In this document: positions 17,383 through 26,175 of the stretch, one piece after another
Position numbering within the stretch: the first letter of the stretch is position 1
Layout of the letters: every line of letters starts with the position of its first letter
NCBI RefSeq assembly: GCF_024666595.1
Contig: NZ_CP088296.1
Location: forward strand, 3,338,501 to 3,402,500
Source: Sphingomonas sp. J315
GTDB taxonomy: Bacteria; Pseudomonadota; Alphaproteobacteria; Sphingomonadales; Sphingomonadaceae
Reading direction: 5' to 3'
DNA length: 64,000 bases
Translations under genes and position numbers: made by a program
The notes under the pieces: generated by a model
Told to the model about the DNA's origin: nothing
Databases searched by the model: none
What the model saw: the letters and a program-made list of their open reading frames with translations, nothing else

Positions 17383-19003
17383 TTATTGCGGTCGTTCGGC
17401 CGCATTGTCGCTGGGCAGGCGTACCGGCTCGGTCGGCCGCGTCGGTGCCGGCGGCGGCGGCGGCGGTGGCGGTGGAGGTGCGACCCGAACCGGGGGCGGC
17501 GCGGCCTGCGGGCGCTGTGGCGGGGTATATTGCGGGCGCGGCTGGGGTTGAGCCTGAGGCTGGGATTGAGGCTGCGGTTGCGGTTGCGGTCGCCATTGCG
17601 GGCGCGGCTGGGGCTGGGCCTGAGGCTGCGGCTGCGGTCGCCATTGCGGGCGCGGCTGGGGCTGGGCCTGAGGCTGCGGCTGCGGTCGCCATTGCGGGCG
17701 CGGCTGGGGCGAAGTTTGCGGCACCGTGCCGGGCTGCGGCGTGATGCGGACCGGACCCTGCGGGCCACTTTCCCGCGGCACCGCACCCTCGGGCATCCGG
17801 CGACGCCACTGGCCGGGGCGATCGCCTTCGGGTCGCCCGGCACCGGGGCGGGGCGGACGCGGTGTCGCAACGGGTGGCGGGGCAGGGGTTGGGGCAGGTT
17901 GCACCGCGACCGGCGGCACCGGCGCGGGAGTCGGCGCCGGCGATGGGGTCATGCCCGGCCGCCCTCCGTCCGGCCGCTGTCCGCCGGGACGTCCCGCGCC
18001 AGTCTGGCCACCCTCGGGCCGTCCACCACCCGGACGTCCGGCACCGGGCCGACCAGCCTCGGGCCGACCACCGCCGGGACGTCCCGCGCCACTCTGGCCG
18101 CCCTCCGGCCGCCCGCCCGGGCGTCCAACTCCGGGCCGTCCACTCTCCGGCCGCCCGCCGCCGGGTCGACCGGCTCCCGGTCGGCCATCGCGGTCGCGCC
18201 ATGGCGGACGCACGCCCAGCCCGGGACGACCCGGTCGACCCGGTCCGTCAAAGCGCGGCGGGGCCCCACGAAAATCGTCGCGCTGCCAGCGGCGAAAGCG
18301 ATCGCCGTCCAGCCGCCGCCGCTCGCGCTCGCGCTCCAGCCGCAAGCGCCAGCGCACGCCGTCCGCCCCGCTGCGCCAGCGCTGCCAGCCCGGATGCCGC
18401 ATCCGCCCGGTTTCCCAGCGCAGCCGCCATTCGATCACCGTCGCGATCTGGCCCGCCCACCATCCGGCGTCGACCGCGTCCCATTGCTCCTCGCCGTCCG
18501 CAGCCTCGCGCAGATCGATGCCGCGCTCATACAATTCGGCGGCCCGATCGTCCCACATGTCGCTCTCGCGCGGGGACAAGGCCGCACCGCCGCTGTCATA
18601 GACCAGCGCCAGCCGCTGCCCCTGATAGGCGAATGAGCGCCGCGCCTCCTGCACCAGGAACGGTGCATCCGCATCCGGCTCGAAATAATAATAGCGCATC
18701 GCGCCATCCTCGTCGGTCTCAGCCAGCACCAGATGCCCGGTCTGCAACTCCCAGCCCCACGCATCCCCGCGCCCGAAGCCAAAGGTGAAGTCCGGCGGCG
18801 CATCGCCGATCGCCTCCAGCAAGCCATCGGCGGCGTCGATCCAGTAATAATCGCCAGCATCCGCCCGCCATCCGGCCTGCGCGGCGGGGGAAGGGGCATT
18901 GGCGGCGGGAGCAGGCGCACCCGCCGTCGAAGCCGAACCGACACCCCCCACCCGCCAGCACCAGCGCCATCGCCGCCAGGCTCACTCCACGCACACGCCG
19001 CAT
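17383..19003 (-). pseudogene. Secreted Pro/Gln- and Gly/Arg-rich protein, frameshifted in the signal peptide
   Basis: The coding start is the ATG at 19003 (MRRVRGVSLAAMALVLAGG), a good signal peptide. At the G6/C6 run 18944-18949 the frame shifts, and the mature chain continues as VGSASTAGAPAPAANAPS. It has a folded N-terminal domain (YYWIDAADGLLEAIGDAPPD; Trp/Tyr-rich), an Arg-rich helix, then low-complexity GRPGGGRPE repeats, then PQPRPQWRPQPQPQA repeats, and a poly-Pro stretch near the end; about 535-540 aa. It is convergent with the HExxH gene, 7 bases apart. The low-complexity tail suggests a cell-wall-spanning or extracellular region. I recognise no family. Confidence 0.65.
17550..17710. 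repeat. 48-bp in-frame tandem repeat
   Basis: A 48-bp unit starts at 17598, 17646 and 17694, with degenerate partial units on both sides. It encodes a 16-residue Pro/Gln/Arg/Trp unit (QWRPQPQPQAQPQPRP) of the secreted protein. The full copies look near-identical, which suggests recent expansion by slippage. Confidence 0.85.
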
Positions 19004-19303
19004 CGTTCCGCTCCCAAAGTCCATGCCGCGATAGTCGGCGAGTCGGTATGAACGGCGGGTGGATGGAATTGGGGGGATGGACGCCAACTGAAAATGTAAG
19101 AAGACCGCCCTGACCCAGTCTGTGAAGCCGGAACCGTAGGCCCGTTGCACCCGCGCTCTCACCCCGGCTTGCGCGTCACCAGGCCAATGAACCCCGAACG
19201 CACATCAACCAGCTTTGCTGGTGCCCCCCCCCCTCGCAACCCGCCGCCCGCGCCCCTATCTCCCCCCTAGCTTCCCCTCAAGAACAAAGCTAGAACTCCC
19301 GGC
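19004..19303. other. 300-bp intergenic region upstream of uvrA
   Basis: I see no gene, RNA or clear repeat here. It separates the divergent secreted-protein gene from uvrA and should hold both promoters. A LexA box could be expected near uvrA, but no convincing GTTC-N7-GTTC match was found by eye. Confidence 0.5.
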
Positions 19304-22300
19304 ATGGCACTGACTCACATTTCCGTCCGCGGCGCGCGCGAGCATAACCTCAAGGGCGTGGACATCGACATTCCGCGCGACACGCTGACGGTCATCACCG
19401 GCCTGTCGGGCAGCGGCAAATCCAGCCTCGCCTTCGATACCATCTATGCCGAGGGGCAGCGGCGCTATGTCGAGAGCCTGAGCGCCTATGCGCGCCAGTT
19501 CCTCGAGATGATGCAGAAGCCCGATGTCGAGCATATCGATGGCCTCAGCCCCGCGATCAGCATCGAGCAGAAGACGACCAGCCGCAACCCGCGCTCGACC
19601 GTCGCGACGGTGACCGAGATCTACGATTATATGCGCCTGCTGTGGGCGCGCGTCGGCATCCCCTACAGCCCCGCCACCGGTCTGCCCATCGCGGCGCAGA
19701 CTGTCAGCCAGATGGTCGACCGCGTCCTCGCGCTCCCCGAAGGCACCCGCCTGCTGCTCCTCGCCCCCGTCGTGCGCGGCCGCAAGGGCGAGTATCGCAA
19801 GGAACTCGCCGAGTGGCAAAAGGCCGGTTTCCAGCGCGTCCGCATCGACGGCGAAACCTATCTGATCGAGGAAGCCCCCGCGCTCGACAAGAAGTACAAG
19901 CATGACATCGAGGTGGTCGTGGACCGCCTGGTGGTCCGCGACGACATCGCCACGCGCCTCGCGGAGAGCTTCGAGACGGCGCTGAAGCTGGCGGACGGGC
20001 TGGCCTTCGTCGATCTGGTGGACACCACGGTCGACGCGCTCGCCAACAACCGCGTAAACGAAGCGCCGCAGAGCTTCACCCACGACGTCGCCCCAGCGAA
20101 AGCTGGGGCCTCCAGCGAAGGCGCGCTGCCGTCAGAGACCCCGGCTTTCGCCGGGGTGACGGATGGCAAGATGAAGGGCACCGGTCTGCCGCCCAACCGC
20201 ATCGTCTTCTCCGAACGCTTCGCCTGTCCTGTCAGCGGCTTCACCATCGCCGAGATCGAACCGCGCCTGTTCTCCTTCAACGCCCCGCAGGGCGCGTGCC
20301 CGGCGTGCGACGGCCTCGGCGAAAAGCTGGTGTTCGACGAAGACCTCGTCGTCCCCAACCATGAGCTGAGCATCAAGAAGGGTGCGGTCGTCCCCTGGGC
20401 CAAGTCCAATCCGCCCAGCCCCTATTACATGCAGGTGCTCGGCAGCCTCGCCCGCGAATTCGGCTTCTCCCTCGACACCCCGTGGAAGGACCTGCCCGGC
20501 GAGGTCCAGCTGATCATCCTCCACGGCACCGGCGGGCGTCCGGTCACGCTCACCTTCATCGACGGCCGCAAGAGCTACGACGTGAAGAAGCCGTTCGAGG
20601 GCGTCATCGGCAACCTCAACCGCCGCATGCTCCAGACCGAAAGCGCCTGGATGCGCGAGGAACTGTCCAAATACCAGGCCGCGCACCCGTGCGAGACCTG
20701 CCACGGCGCGCGCCTCAAGCCGGAGGCGCTGGCGGTCAAGATCGCGGGCCGCGACATCTCCAGCGTCACCCGCCTGTCGGTCGCCGACGCGGTCCCGTTC
20801 TTCCAGACGCTTCCCGCCGCGCTCACCGGCCAGCAGCAGGAGATCGCCCGCGCGATCCTCAAGGAAATCGACGAACGCCTCGGCTTCCTCAACAATGTCG
20901 GCCTCGATTACCTCAACCTCGATCGCACCAGCGGCACGCTGTCGGGCGGGGAGAGCCAGCGCATCCGCCTCGCGTCACAGATCGGCAGCGGCCTGTCCGG
21001 CGTCCTCTACGTCCTCGACGAACCCAGCATCGGCCTGCATCAGCGCGACAACGACATGCTGCTCGTCACCCTCCGGCGGCTCCGCGATCTCGGCAACACC
21101 GTGCTGGTGGTCGAACATGACGAGGACGCGATCCGCAGCGCCGATTACGTCATCGACATGGGGCCGGGCGCGGGCGTCCATGGCGGCGAGGTCGTCGCAC
21201 AGGGGACGTTCGAACAGGTGCTCGCCTGCACCGACTCCATCACCGCCGACTATCTCGCCGGCCGCCGCGAAGTCCCGCTCCCCGCCAAGCGCCGCAAGGG
21301 CAATGGCAAGAAGCTGACCGTCCACAACGCCACCGCCAACAACCTCACCGGCGTCACCGCGTCGATCCCGCTCGGCACCTTCACCTGCATCACCGGCGTG
21401 TCCGGCTCGGGCAAGTCGAGCTTCACCATCGACACGCTCTACGCCGCCGCCGCGCGTCACCTCAACGGCGCGCGCATGCTCGCGGGCAAGCATGACCGGA
21501 TCACCGGCCTCGATCATCTCGACAAGGTGATCGACATCGATCAGTCGCCGATCGGCCGCACCCCGCGCTCCAACCCCGCGACCTATACCGGCGCCTTCAC
21601 CAACATCCGCGACTGGTTCGCCGGGCTGCCCGAGGCTCAGGTGCGCGGCTACAAGCCCGGCCGGTTCAGCTTCAACGTCAAGGGCGGGCGGTGCGAGGCC
21701 TGCACCGGCGACGGCCTGCTCAAGATCGAAATGCACTTCCTGCCCGACGTCTACGTCACCTGCGACGTATGCCACGGCCAGCGCTACAACCGCGAAACGC
21801 TGGAGGTGAAGTTCAAGGGGCGCAGCATCGCCGACGTGCTCGACATGACGGTCGAGGATGCGGTGGAGTTCTTCAAGGCCGTCCCCCCGATCCGCGACAA
21901 GATGGCGATGCTGGCCGAAGTCGGCCTCGGCTATATCAAGGTCGGCCAACAGGCCACGACCCTGTCCGGCGGCGAAGCCCAGCGCGTCAAACTCGCCAAG
22001 GAACTCAGCCGCCGCGCCACCGGCCAGACGCTCTACATCCTCGACGAACCCACCACGGGTCTGCATTTCGAGGACGTCCGCAAGCTGCTGGAGGTGCTCC
22101 ACGCGCTGGTCGAACAGGGCAACACCGTGGTGGTGATCGAACATAACCTCGATGTCATCAAGACCGCCGACTGGATCCTCGACCTCGGCCCCGAAGGCGG
22201 CGTCAAGGGCGGCGAGATCGTCGCCGAGGGCACGCCGGAGGCAGTGGCGAAGGAGCCGCGCAGCTATACGGGGAAGTATCTTGCGCCGTTGCTGGAGCGG

Positions 22301-22339
22301 GGTGGGGTGAAGGAGCGGGCTGAGGTGGCGGCGGAGTAG
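19304..22339 (+). CDS. uvrA: Excinuclease ABC subunit UvrA
   Basis: 1011 aa, longer than the E. coli protein (940). It has two ABC ATPase modules: Walker [13 protein letters not shown] near residue 33 and [12 protein letters not shown] in the second half, signature [12 protein letters not shown] and [12 protein letters not shown], and two zinc-finger regions ([18 protein letters not shown] with CDVCHGQ). It scans DNA for damage with UvrB in nucleotide excision repair. Residues ~261-287 are an in-frame repeat insertion (see 20086-20161) that accounts for part of the extra length. uvrB lies about 16 kb away at 37961, so the genes are not co-transcribed. A DUF4238 gene follows 6 bases after the stop. 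Confidence 0.97.
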   Translation: MALTHISVRGAREHNLKGVDIDIPRDTLTVITGLSGSGKSSLAFDTIYAEGQRRYVESLSAYARQFLEMMQKPDVEHIDGLSPAISIEQKTTSRNPRSTVATVTEIYDYMRLLWARVGIPYSPATGLPIAAQTVSQMVDRVLALPEGTRLLLLAPVVRGRKGEYRKELAEWQKAGFQRVRIDGETYLIEEAPALDKKYKHDIEVVVDRLVVRDDIATRLAESFETALKLADGLAFVDLVDTTVDALANNRVNEAPQSFTHDVAPAKAGASSEGALPSETPAFAGVTDGKMKGTGLPPNRIVFSERFACPVSGFTIAEIEPRLFSFNAPQGACPACDGLGEKLVFDEDLVVPNHELSIKKGAVVPWAKSNPPSPYYMQVLGSLAREFGFSLDTPWKDLPGEVQLIILHGTGGRPVTLTFIDGRKSYDVKKPFEGVIGNLNRRMLQTESAWMREELSKYQAAHPCETCHGARLKPEALAVKIAGRDISSVTRLSVADAVPFFQTLPAALTGQQQEIARAILKEIDERLGFLNNVGLDYLNLDRTSGTLSGGESQRIRLASQIGSGLSGVLYVLDEPSIGLHQRDNDMLLVTLRRLRDLGNTVLVVEHDEDAIRSADYVIDMGPGAGVHGGEVVAQGTFEQVLACTDSITADYLAGRREVPLPAKRRKGNGKKLTVHNATANNLTGVTASIPLGTFTCITGVSGSGKSSFTIDTLYAAAARHLNGARMLAGKHDRITGLDHLDKVIDIDQSPIGRTPRSNPATYTGAFTNIRDWFAGLPEAQVRGYKPGRFSFNVKGGRCEACTGDGLLKIEMHFLPDVYVTCDVCHGQRYNRETLEVKFKGRSIADVLDMTVEDAVEFFKAVPPIRDKMAMLAEVGLGYIKVGQQATTLSGGEAQRVKLAKELSRRATGQTLYILDEPTTGLHFEDVRKLLEVLHALVEQGNTVVVIEHNLDVIKTADWILDLGPEGGVKGGEIVAEGTPEAVAKEPRSYTGKYLAPLLERGGVKERAEVAAE
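20086..20161. repeat. Palindromic repeat element inserted in frame in uvrA
   Basis: Two 27-nt arms (20086-20112 and 20135-20161) are inverted copies differing only at four transition positions, all giving G-U pairs in RNA. Each arm is itself a hairpin (CCCCAGCGAAAGCTGGGG; CCCCGGCTTTCGCCGGGG). The element keeps the uvrA frame and is translated as [15 protein letters not shown] followed by [12 protein letters not shown]. It matches the dispersed 'PAKAG/PAFAGV' palindrome known from intergenic DNA of many alphaproteobacteria. Confidence 0.85.
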
Positions 22340-23194
22340 AGAGGTATGGGTGCGAACCGCTCACACCACTATGTTCCTAAGTGCTATCTACGCAACTTCG
22401 CTGAGAGCGCTGGGCAGAAGACGATCAGTCTCTTCAATATCAGGCAGCGAAAGGTGATAAAGGGCGCTCCGATCAAAAGCCAATGCGCTCGAGATTTCCT
22501 CTATGGCCGTGATGAACTCGAGTTTCATTTGAGTGAAATTGAAGGGCGATACGCTGAGTGGATTACCCGTGGCATACTCGCTTGCCCTCCCCGACTTATC
22601 GAAGGCATCGACGTATTTTGTAGGTTTTTCGCGATCATCCAATACATGCGAACCGAAGCTCATGCGGCGCGCATGCGGGCTCACTTCTCACTAACGACCG
22701 CTCTCGCGGATATTCCTATCGACAGTGAGTTTCTGGCTGGCATGGATATGTCGGATACGGCCTTGGCACGCGATGGCATCAATTTTGCGCTTCAACTTAG
22801 ACCGCACCTTGATGATCTGAAATTCGTCTTGCTCGATAACAGATCGTCTGAGAATTTTTTGACCTGTGACGATCCAGTGGTGATGACCAATCGCCTATAT
22901 TTTCTGCGCGTTGGCGATAGCAACTTCGGGTTAGGCAGCGCAGGGACGATCTTCTCTCTCCCGTTGTCACCCAAAGTCGCGATGCTGCTTTATGACGGCG
23001 ACGTTTATGCTCCGCGTAAACGCAGTCCACAGTGGGTCACATGCAGCCAAGTATCTGATGTTAGAGCCTTCAACGATTTGATCTTTCTGAAAGCCCGAGA
23101 AAACGTTTACTTCTGCTCGCCAGATGATTTCTCGCACGATCATTTTCAGCAAGTCGAAAGCGCGCGGATAGCCCACTGGGAACGAGGTAAAGTC

Positions 23195-23198
23195 CTAG
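23195..23198. repeat. Left target-site duplication CTAG
   Basis: CTAG directly flanks the left end of the insertion element and matches the copy at 24035-24038. The four-base CTAG target fits IS5-family preference for a central TA/TNA. Confidence 0.85.
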
Positions 23199-24034
23199 GG
23201 TCGGGACCCATAAACGGGATTCCCTTGGCGGCTGGGATGTGATTCATGCGCTGCGCCAGCAGGAGCGTGGATTTGAGCGAGTTTTGGTTGAGTGAAGCCC
23301 AGTTCGAGCGGCTTCGTCCGCTGCTGCCGGACAAGGTGCGCGGTGTGGCGCGGGTCGATGATCGGCGGGTGATCAGCGGCATCATTCATGTGGTGAAGTC
23401 GGGCGGGCGCTGGGTCGACGCGCCGGCCTGCTACGGGCCGAGGAAGACGCTCTACAACCGGTTCGTGCGCTGGGCGGCAAAGGGTGTGTGGCAGGAGCTG
23501 TTCGTCACGCTCGCGGCAGCAGGCGGGCCGCCCGCCGAGGTCCTGATCGACAGCACGCATATGAAGGCGCACCGCTCCGCGGGCGGTGGAAAAGGGGGGG
23601 CGCTCGTCCAGGCGATCGGGATCAGCCGGGGCGGCCGCAACAGCAAGCTCCACGCGCTCACCGACGGCGAAGGTCGGCCGCTCCGCTTCCTGCTGACCGG
23701 TGGCCAGGTCGCCGACTGCCGCGCAGCCGATGTGTTGCTCGATGATCTCGCGCCGCGCACCATCGTGCTCGCGGACAAGGCTTACGACAGCAATGCGATC
23801 CGCGACCTGATCGAGCGGCAGGGTGCCGTTCCGAACATCCCCTCCAAGACGAACCGCCGCTGGAAAAGCTGCTTCTCCAAGACGCTCTACAAGGGCCGCA
23901 ACGCCGTCGAGCGCATGTTCTGCCGCCTCAAGGATTATCGCCGCATCGCCACCCGCTACGACAAGCTCGCCACCAACTTCCTCAGCGCCATCTACCTCGC
24001 CGCAGCCGTCACATGGTGGTTATGAGTCCCGACC
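23199..24034 (+). mobile_element. Complete IS5-family insertion sequence, 836 bp
   Basis: The ends are 15-bp inverted repeats, GGTCGGGACCCATAA at 23199-23213 and its complement with one mismatch at 24020-24034. They are flanked by CTAG duplications. A single intact transposase gene fills the element. All parts of a functional IS are present and the target duplication is perfect, so insertion was recent. The element splits the DUF4238 gene. Confidence 0.93.
23246..24025 (+). CDS. IS5-family DDE transposase
   Basis: 259 aa. The N-terminal domain has FWLSEAQFERLRPLLPD. The DDE catalytic triad is visible as Asp in VLIDSTHMKAHRSA, Asp in VLADKAYDSNAIRD, and Glu in GRNAVERMFCRLKDYRRIA. It binds the 15-bp ends and carries out cut-and-paste or copy-out transposition of the element. 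The ATG at 23246 is the first start in frame; a shorter start at VDLSEFW is possible. The single-frame gene of about 260 aa suits the IS427/IS1031-like branch more than two-frame types. Confidence 0.93.
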   Translation: MRCASRSVDLSEFWLSEAQFERLRPLLPDKVRGVARVDDRRVISGIIHVVKSGGRWVDAPACYGPRKTLYNRFVRWAAKGVWQELFVTLAAAGGPPAEVLIDSTHMKAHRSAGGGKGGALVQAIGISRGGRNSKLHALTDGEGRPLRFLLTGGQVADCRAADVLLDDLAPRTIVLADKAYDSNAIRDLIERQGAVPNIPSKTNRRWKSCFSKTLYKGRNAVERMFCRLKDYRRIATRYDKLATNFLSAIYLAAAVTWWL

Positions 24035-24038
24035 CTAG
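24035..24038. repeat. Right target-site duplication CTAG
   Basis: Second copy of the CTAG target duplicated at insertion. The DUF4238 frame resumes with the G of this copy. Confidence 0.85.
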
Positions 24039-24292
24039 TGCAGGTAGACGAGAATGAGCATGGTCGGATATTCCGAGAGTCGGATGAACTTTTACCTGAC
24101 GGAGCGTCCGTCATCTGGACATCGCAGCAGCATCCCCGTCCGTTGCGTTGGCCGAAATTGCTCCCCTTCAAGACACCAGCTTTCGGTTACAGCAATGGCT
24201 CGGGTATGGGGTACATGCGTCGCGCTACGGTGCCGCCAGAGGCAGGGGGCGTAATGCGCCGACGGGTGTAGCCTGACATACCGTTTCATAGC

Positions 24293-24616
24293 TTATCGAG
24301 CTTCGATAAAGCGTTCGCGGTTACTGAGTAGCGTCTGGATCTGGCTCCACCGCGGCTCCAGCCAAGCCACCAGTGCCCGATTGCTCGCATTCCCACACCT
24401 CAGCCATAGAAACGCGAACCGATCCGGCAGCCGCAGCGTCACGAAGTCTTCGTCTTTGCTGACCAGCACGGCACCGTCCGCTTCCGCCCGCGCCGCGATC
24501 TCAACATCGCTCGCCGCGATCATGCCGATCTCGGCCACATGAACCGCTTCATGCCCACGAGCGCGCAGCCACCCGCCCAAGGCGGGCGGCAATTGCGCAT
24601 CGATCAGGAACTTCAT
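24293..24616 (-). CDS. DUF5615 PIN-like toxin
   Basis: 107 aa. It opens with MKFLIDAQLPPALGGWLRAR, the DUF5615 signature with the first acidic residue of a PIN-like fold, and continues with HVAEIGMIAASDVEIAARA and AVLVSKDEDF, the second acidic cluster. PIN-type proteins of this family are thought to be Mg-dependent RNases acting as toxins. The start overlaps the upstream DUF433 stop by four bases, so the two are translated together. The partner order, antitoxin first, is the usual one. No activity can be shown from sequence. Confidence 0.87.
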   Translation of the reverse strand: MKFLIDAQLPPALGGWLRARGHEAVHVAEIGMIAASDVEIAARAEADGAVLVSKDEDFVTLRLPDRFAFLWLRCGNASNRALVAWLEPRWSQIQTLLSNRERFIEAR

Positions 24617-24849
24617 TCGGCGGCGAGCACTACCGGATGGTCCGCCTGCGCCGCCGCATAGGCCAGCACAGCGCGCACATCATCCTCGCTCAGATAGGGG
24701 AAGTCGGCAGCGATCTCCGCCGGGGTCGCGCCGCCCGCCAGCATCTCCAACACGTCCTTCACCCGAACGCGCGTTCCGGTTACCACCGGACGCCCGCCAC
24801 AGACCAGCGGGTCCACCGAGATGCGCGAGAAGCCTGCGAGCGTCATCAC
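24613..24849 (-). CDS. DUF433 antitoxin (HTH)
   Basis: 78 aa. The segment ISVDPLVCGGRPVVTGTRVRV is the DUF433 hallmark, followed by a helix-turn-helix-like part (VLEMLAGGATPAEIAADFP and LSEDDVRAVLAYAA). DUF433 proteins pair with DUF5615 PIN-like toxins and are believed to bind both the toxin and the operator. It starts at 24849 (or three bases later at the second Met). It lies just beyond the IS-split DUF4238 gene, and together they form a small accessory islet. Confidence 0.87.
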   Translation of the reverse strand: MMTLAGFSRISVDPLVCGGRPVVTGTRVRVKDVLEMLAGGATPAEIAADFPYLSEDDVRAVLAYAAAQADHPVVLAAE

Positions 24850-24928
24850 ATCAAGATGTGCCGAATATGCGAAAATCGCAAGTTCTGCCGCTCTGGCATC
24901 CCATACCTCGCCAAGCTAACCTTTCCCC

Positions 24929-25324
24929 ATGCCCCACCTCGAAACCCAATTCGCCCATCTCGGCCTAAACGCCACCGCCACCGTCGAACCCCCCTTCGAC
25001 GGCATGGCCTGGTACGCCGGCTACGAACAACGCCACGCCGCCGACGGGATCGAGGGCCGCCTCGTCTCGCAATACAGCTTCACCGAAAGCTGGACCTCCT
25101 GGGAAGTCCACCCGCACGGTGCGGAGCTGGTCATCTGCACCGCAGGGGAAATGACGCTGGTGCAGGAACTGCCCGATGGCACCACCACCCGCGAAACCCT
25201 CACCCCCGGCGACTATGCGATCAACCCGCCCGGCGTGTGGCACACGGCGGACGTGCCCCCCGGCACCACCGCCACCGCGATCTTCATCACCCCCGGCGCC
25301 GGCACCGACCACCGCCCGCGCTGA
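24929..25324 (+). CDS. Cupin-domain protein
   Basis: 131 aa single cupin. The barrel shows a first motif around WEVHPHGAELVICTAGEMTL and a second around PGDYAINPPGVWHTADV, giving His, His, Glu and a late His as possible metal ligands. Small cupins of this type are often sugar-binding or metal-dependent modifying proteins; the substrate is unknown. It is divergent from the toxin-antitoxin pair with a 79-base gap. The ATG at 24929 leaves a short leader before the barrel. Confidence 0.8.
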   Translation: MPHLETQFAHLGLNATATVEPPFDGMAWYAGYEQRHAADGIEGRLVSQYSFTESWTSWEVHPHGAELVICTAGEMTLVQELPDGTTTRETLTPGDYAINPPGVWHTADVPPGTTATAIFITPGAGTDHRPR

Positions 25325-25391
25325 TCCGCGCCCTTGCGCCGCACGCCGCGCTACGCTCTCATCGCCGCACAAGGAGGGAAGGGGGACCCTG

Positions 25392-25658
25392 ATGACCGAC
25401 CTGCTCGCACTGCTGATCATCCTCGGCGGCATCGCCTTCCCGTTCATCGCCATGCCCCTGCTGTGGCGCCGCATGAAGCGCGTGCGCGACGCCAGCTATC
25501 GTGAGGCAAGGGCAAAGGAGCGCCCCCACACCGCGTGGGAGGAAAGCGCGCCGCGCGCCGACGGCCTTTCCACCACGCGCCGCCACGATCCCAACGAAGC
25601 GCTGATCGACCTCGGCGACCGCGCCCGCCACAGCCGCTGGCCGCTCAACAACGAATAG
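25392..25658 (+). CDS. Small single-pass membrane protein
   Basis: 88 aa. One N-terminal helix (LLALLIILGGIAFPFIAMPL) is followed by a basic stretch (WRRMKRVRD) and a polar cytoplasmic tail ending DRARHSRWPLNNE. I recognise no family. An RBS-like AAGGAGGGAAGGGGG stretch lies 7-21 bases before the ATG, which supports the start. It may share a transcript with the cupin gene 67 bases upstream. Confidence 0.55.
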   Translation: MTDLLALLIILGGIAFPFIAMPLLWRRMKRVRDASYREARAKERPHTAWEESAPRADGLSTTRRHDPNEALIDLGDRARHSRWPLNNE

Positions 25659-25737
25659 GGGCTGCTCGCCACGCCACGCTTTACTAGAGTATCAATCTAG
25701 ACTATCACTCCAATCATCACGATCTGGAGTCGCCCCC

Positions 25738-26175
25738 ATGCCCCATATCCGTTCCCGCAAGTCCAGCATTGCCGCCACCCTCGCGGTCCTGCTCGCCACC
25801 GCAGTCCCCGCCGCCGCCGCCTGGTACATCAAGTTCGACGGCGTCGATGGCAGCGCCGCCGGCGGTGAGCACAAGGAGTGGATCGAGATCGCCTCGGTCA
25901 GCCTCGCGACCGCCAGGGGTGCTGCTGGCGACCGCCGCATCGCCAGCGGCAGCGACCCCGTCCCCGCCGGCCTGCTGCTTCCCGCCGTTCAGAAGGCGCG
26001 AGTGCTGACCGCCGCCGTTCCCGCCTGGCGCGGGTGCAAGGTCGGCCAGCGGCTCCCCCGCCTGCCGATCCGCAACGACAAGACCGGTCGTACCGGCGCG
26101 ATCCTCGACGCCACGGTCACCGATTGCGGCGCCGAACAGATCAGCCTCAACTTCTCTAAGATCGAGATGCGCTGA
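25738..26175 (+). CDS. Hcp-like secreted protein
   Basis: 145 aa. A signal peptide (SIAATLAVLLATAVPAAAA) is followed directly by WYIKFDGVDGSAAGGEHKEW, which resembles the first strands of the type VI secretion tube protein Hcp. The C-terminus EQISLNFSKIEMR resembles the last Hcp strand. The middle is divergent, with two cysteines (WRGCKVG; TDCGAE). There are no other T6SS genes in the window and Hcp has no signal peptide, so this is probably a periplasmic or secreted protein with an Hcp-like barrel. The assignment is moderate. Confidence 0.5.
   Translation: MPHIRSRKSSIAATLAVLLATAVPAAAAWYIKFDGVDGSAAGGEHKEWIEIASVSLATARGAAGDRRIASGSDPVPAGLLLPAVQKARVLTAAVPAWRGCKVGQRLPRLPIRNDKTGRTGAILDATVTDCGAEQISLNFSKIEMR

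Larger units (their letters stand above)
22346..24271 (+). pseudogene. DUF4238 family gene interrupted by an IS5-family element
   Basis: The 5' part (22346-23197, 284 codons) begins GANRSHHYVPKCYLRNFAE, the DUF4238 signature. The IS sits after the CTA codon at 23195-23197. The 3' part resumes at 24038 (VQVDENEHGRIFRESDELLP) and ends at 24271. Removing the IS and one CTAG copy rejoins the frame into an uninterrupted 361-aa protein. As it stands the gene would give a 298-aa chain ending inside the IS. Base composition is markedly less GC-rich than the neighbours, suggesting acquisition. DUF4238 function is not established; some relatives are in accessory or defence-rich regions. Confidence 0.88.

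Noticed and set aside
17598..17740. CRISPR-like array
   Set aside because: The 48-bp units are contiguous, in frame and lack spacers; they encode a Pro/Gln-rich repeat.
25738..26175. Type VI secretion cluster
   Set aside because: Only one Hcp-like protein is present, with a signal peptide and no Tss genes around it.
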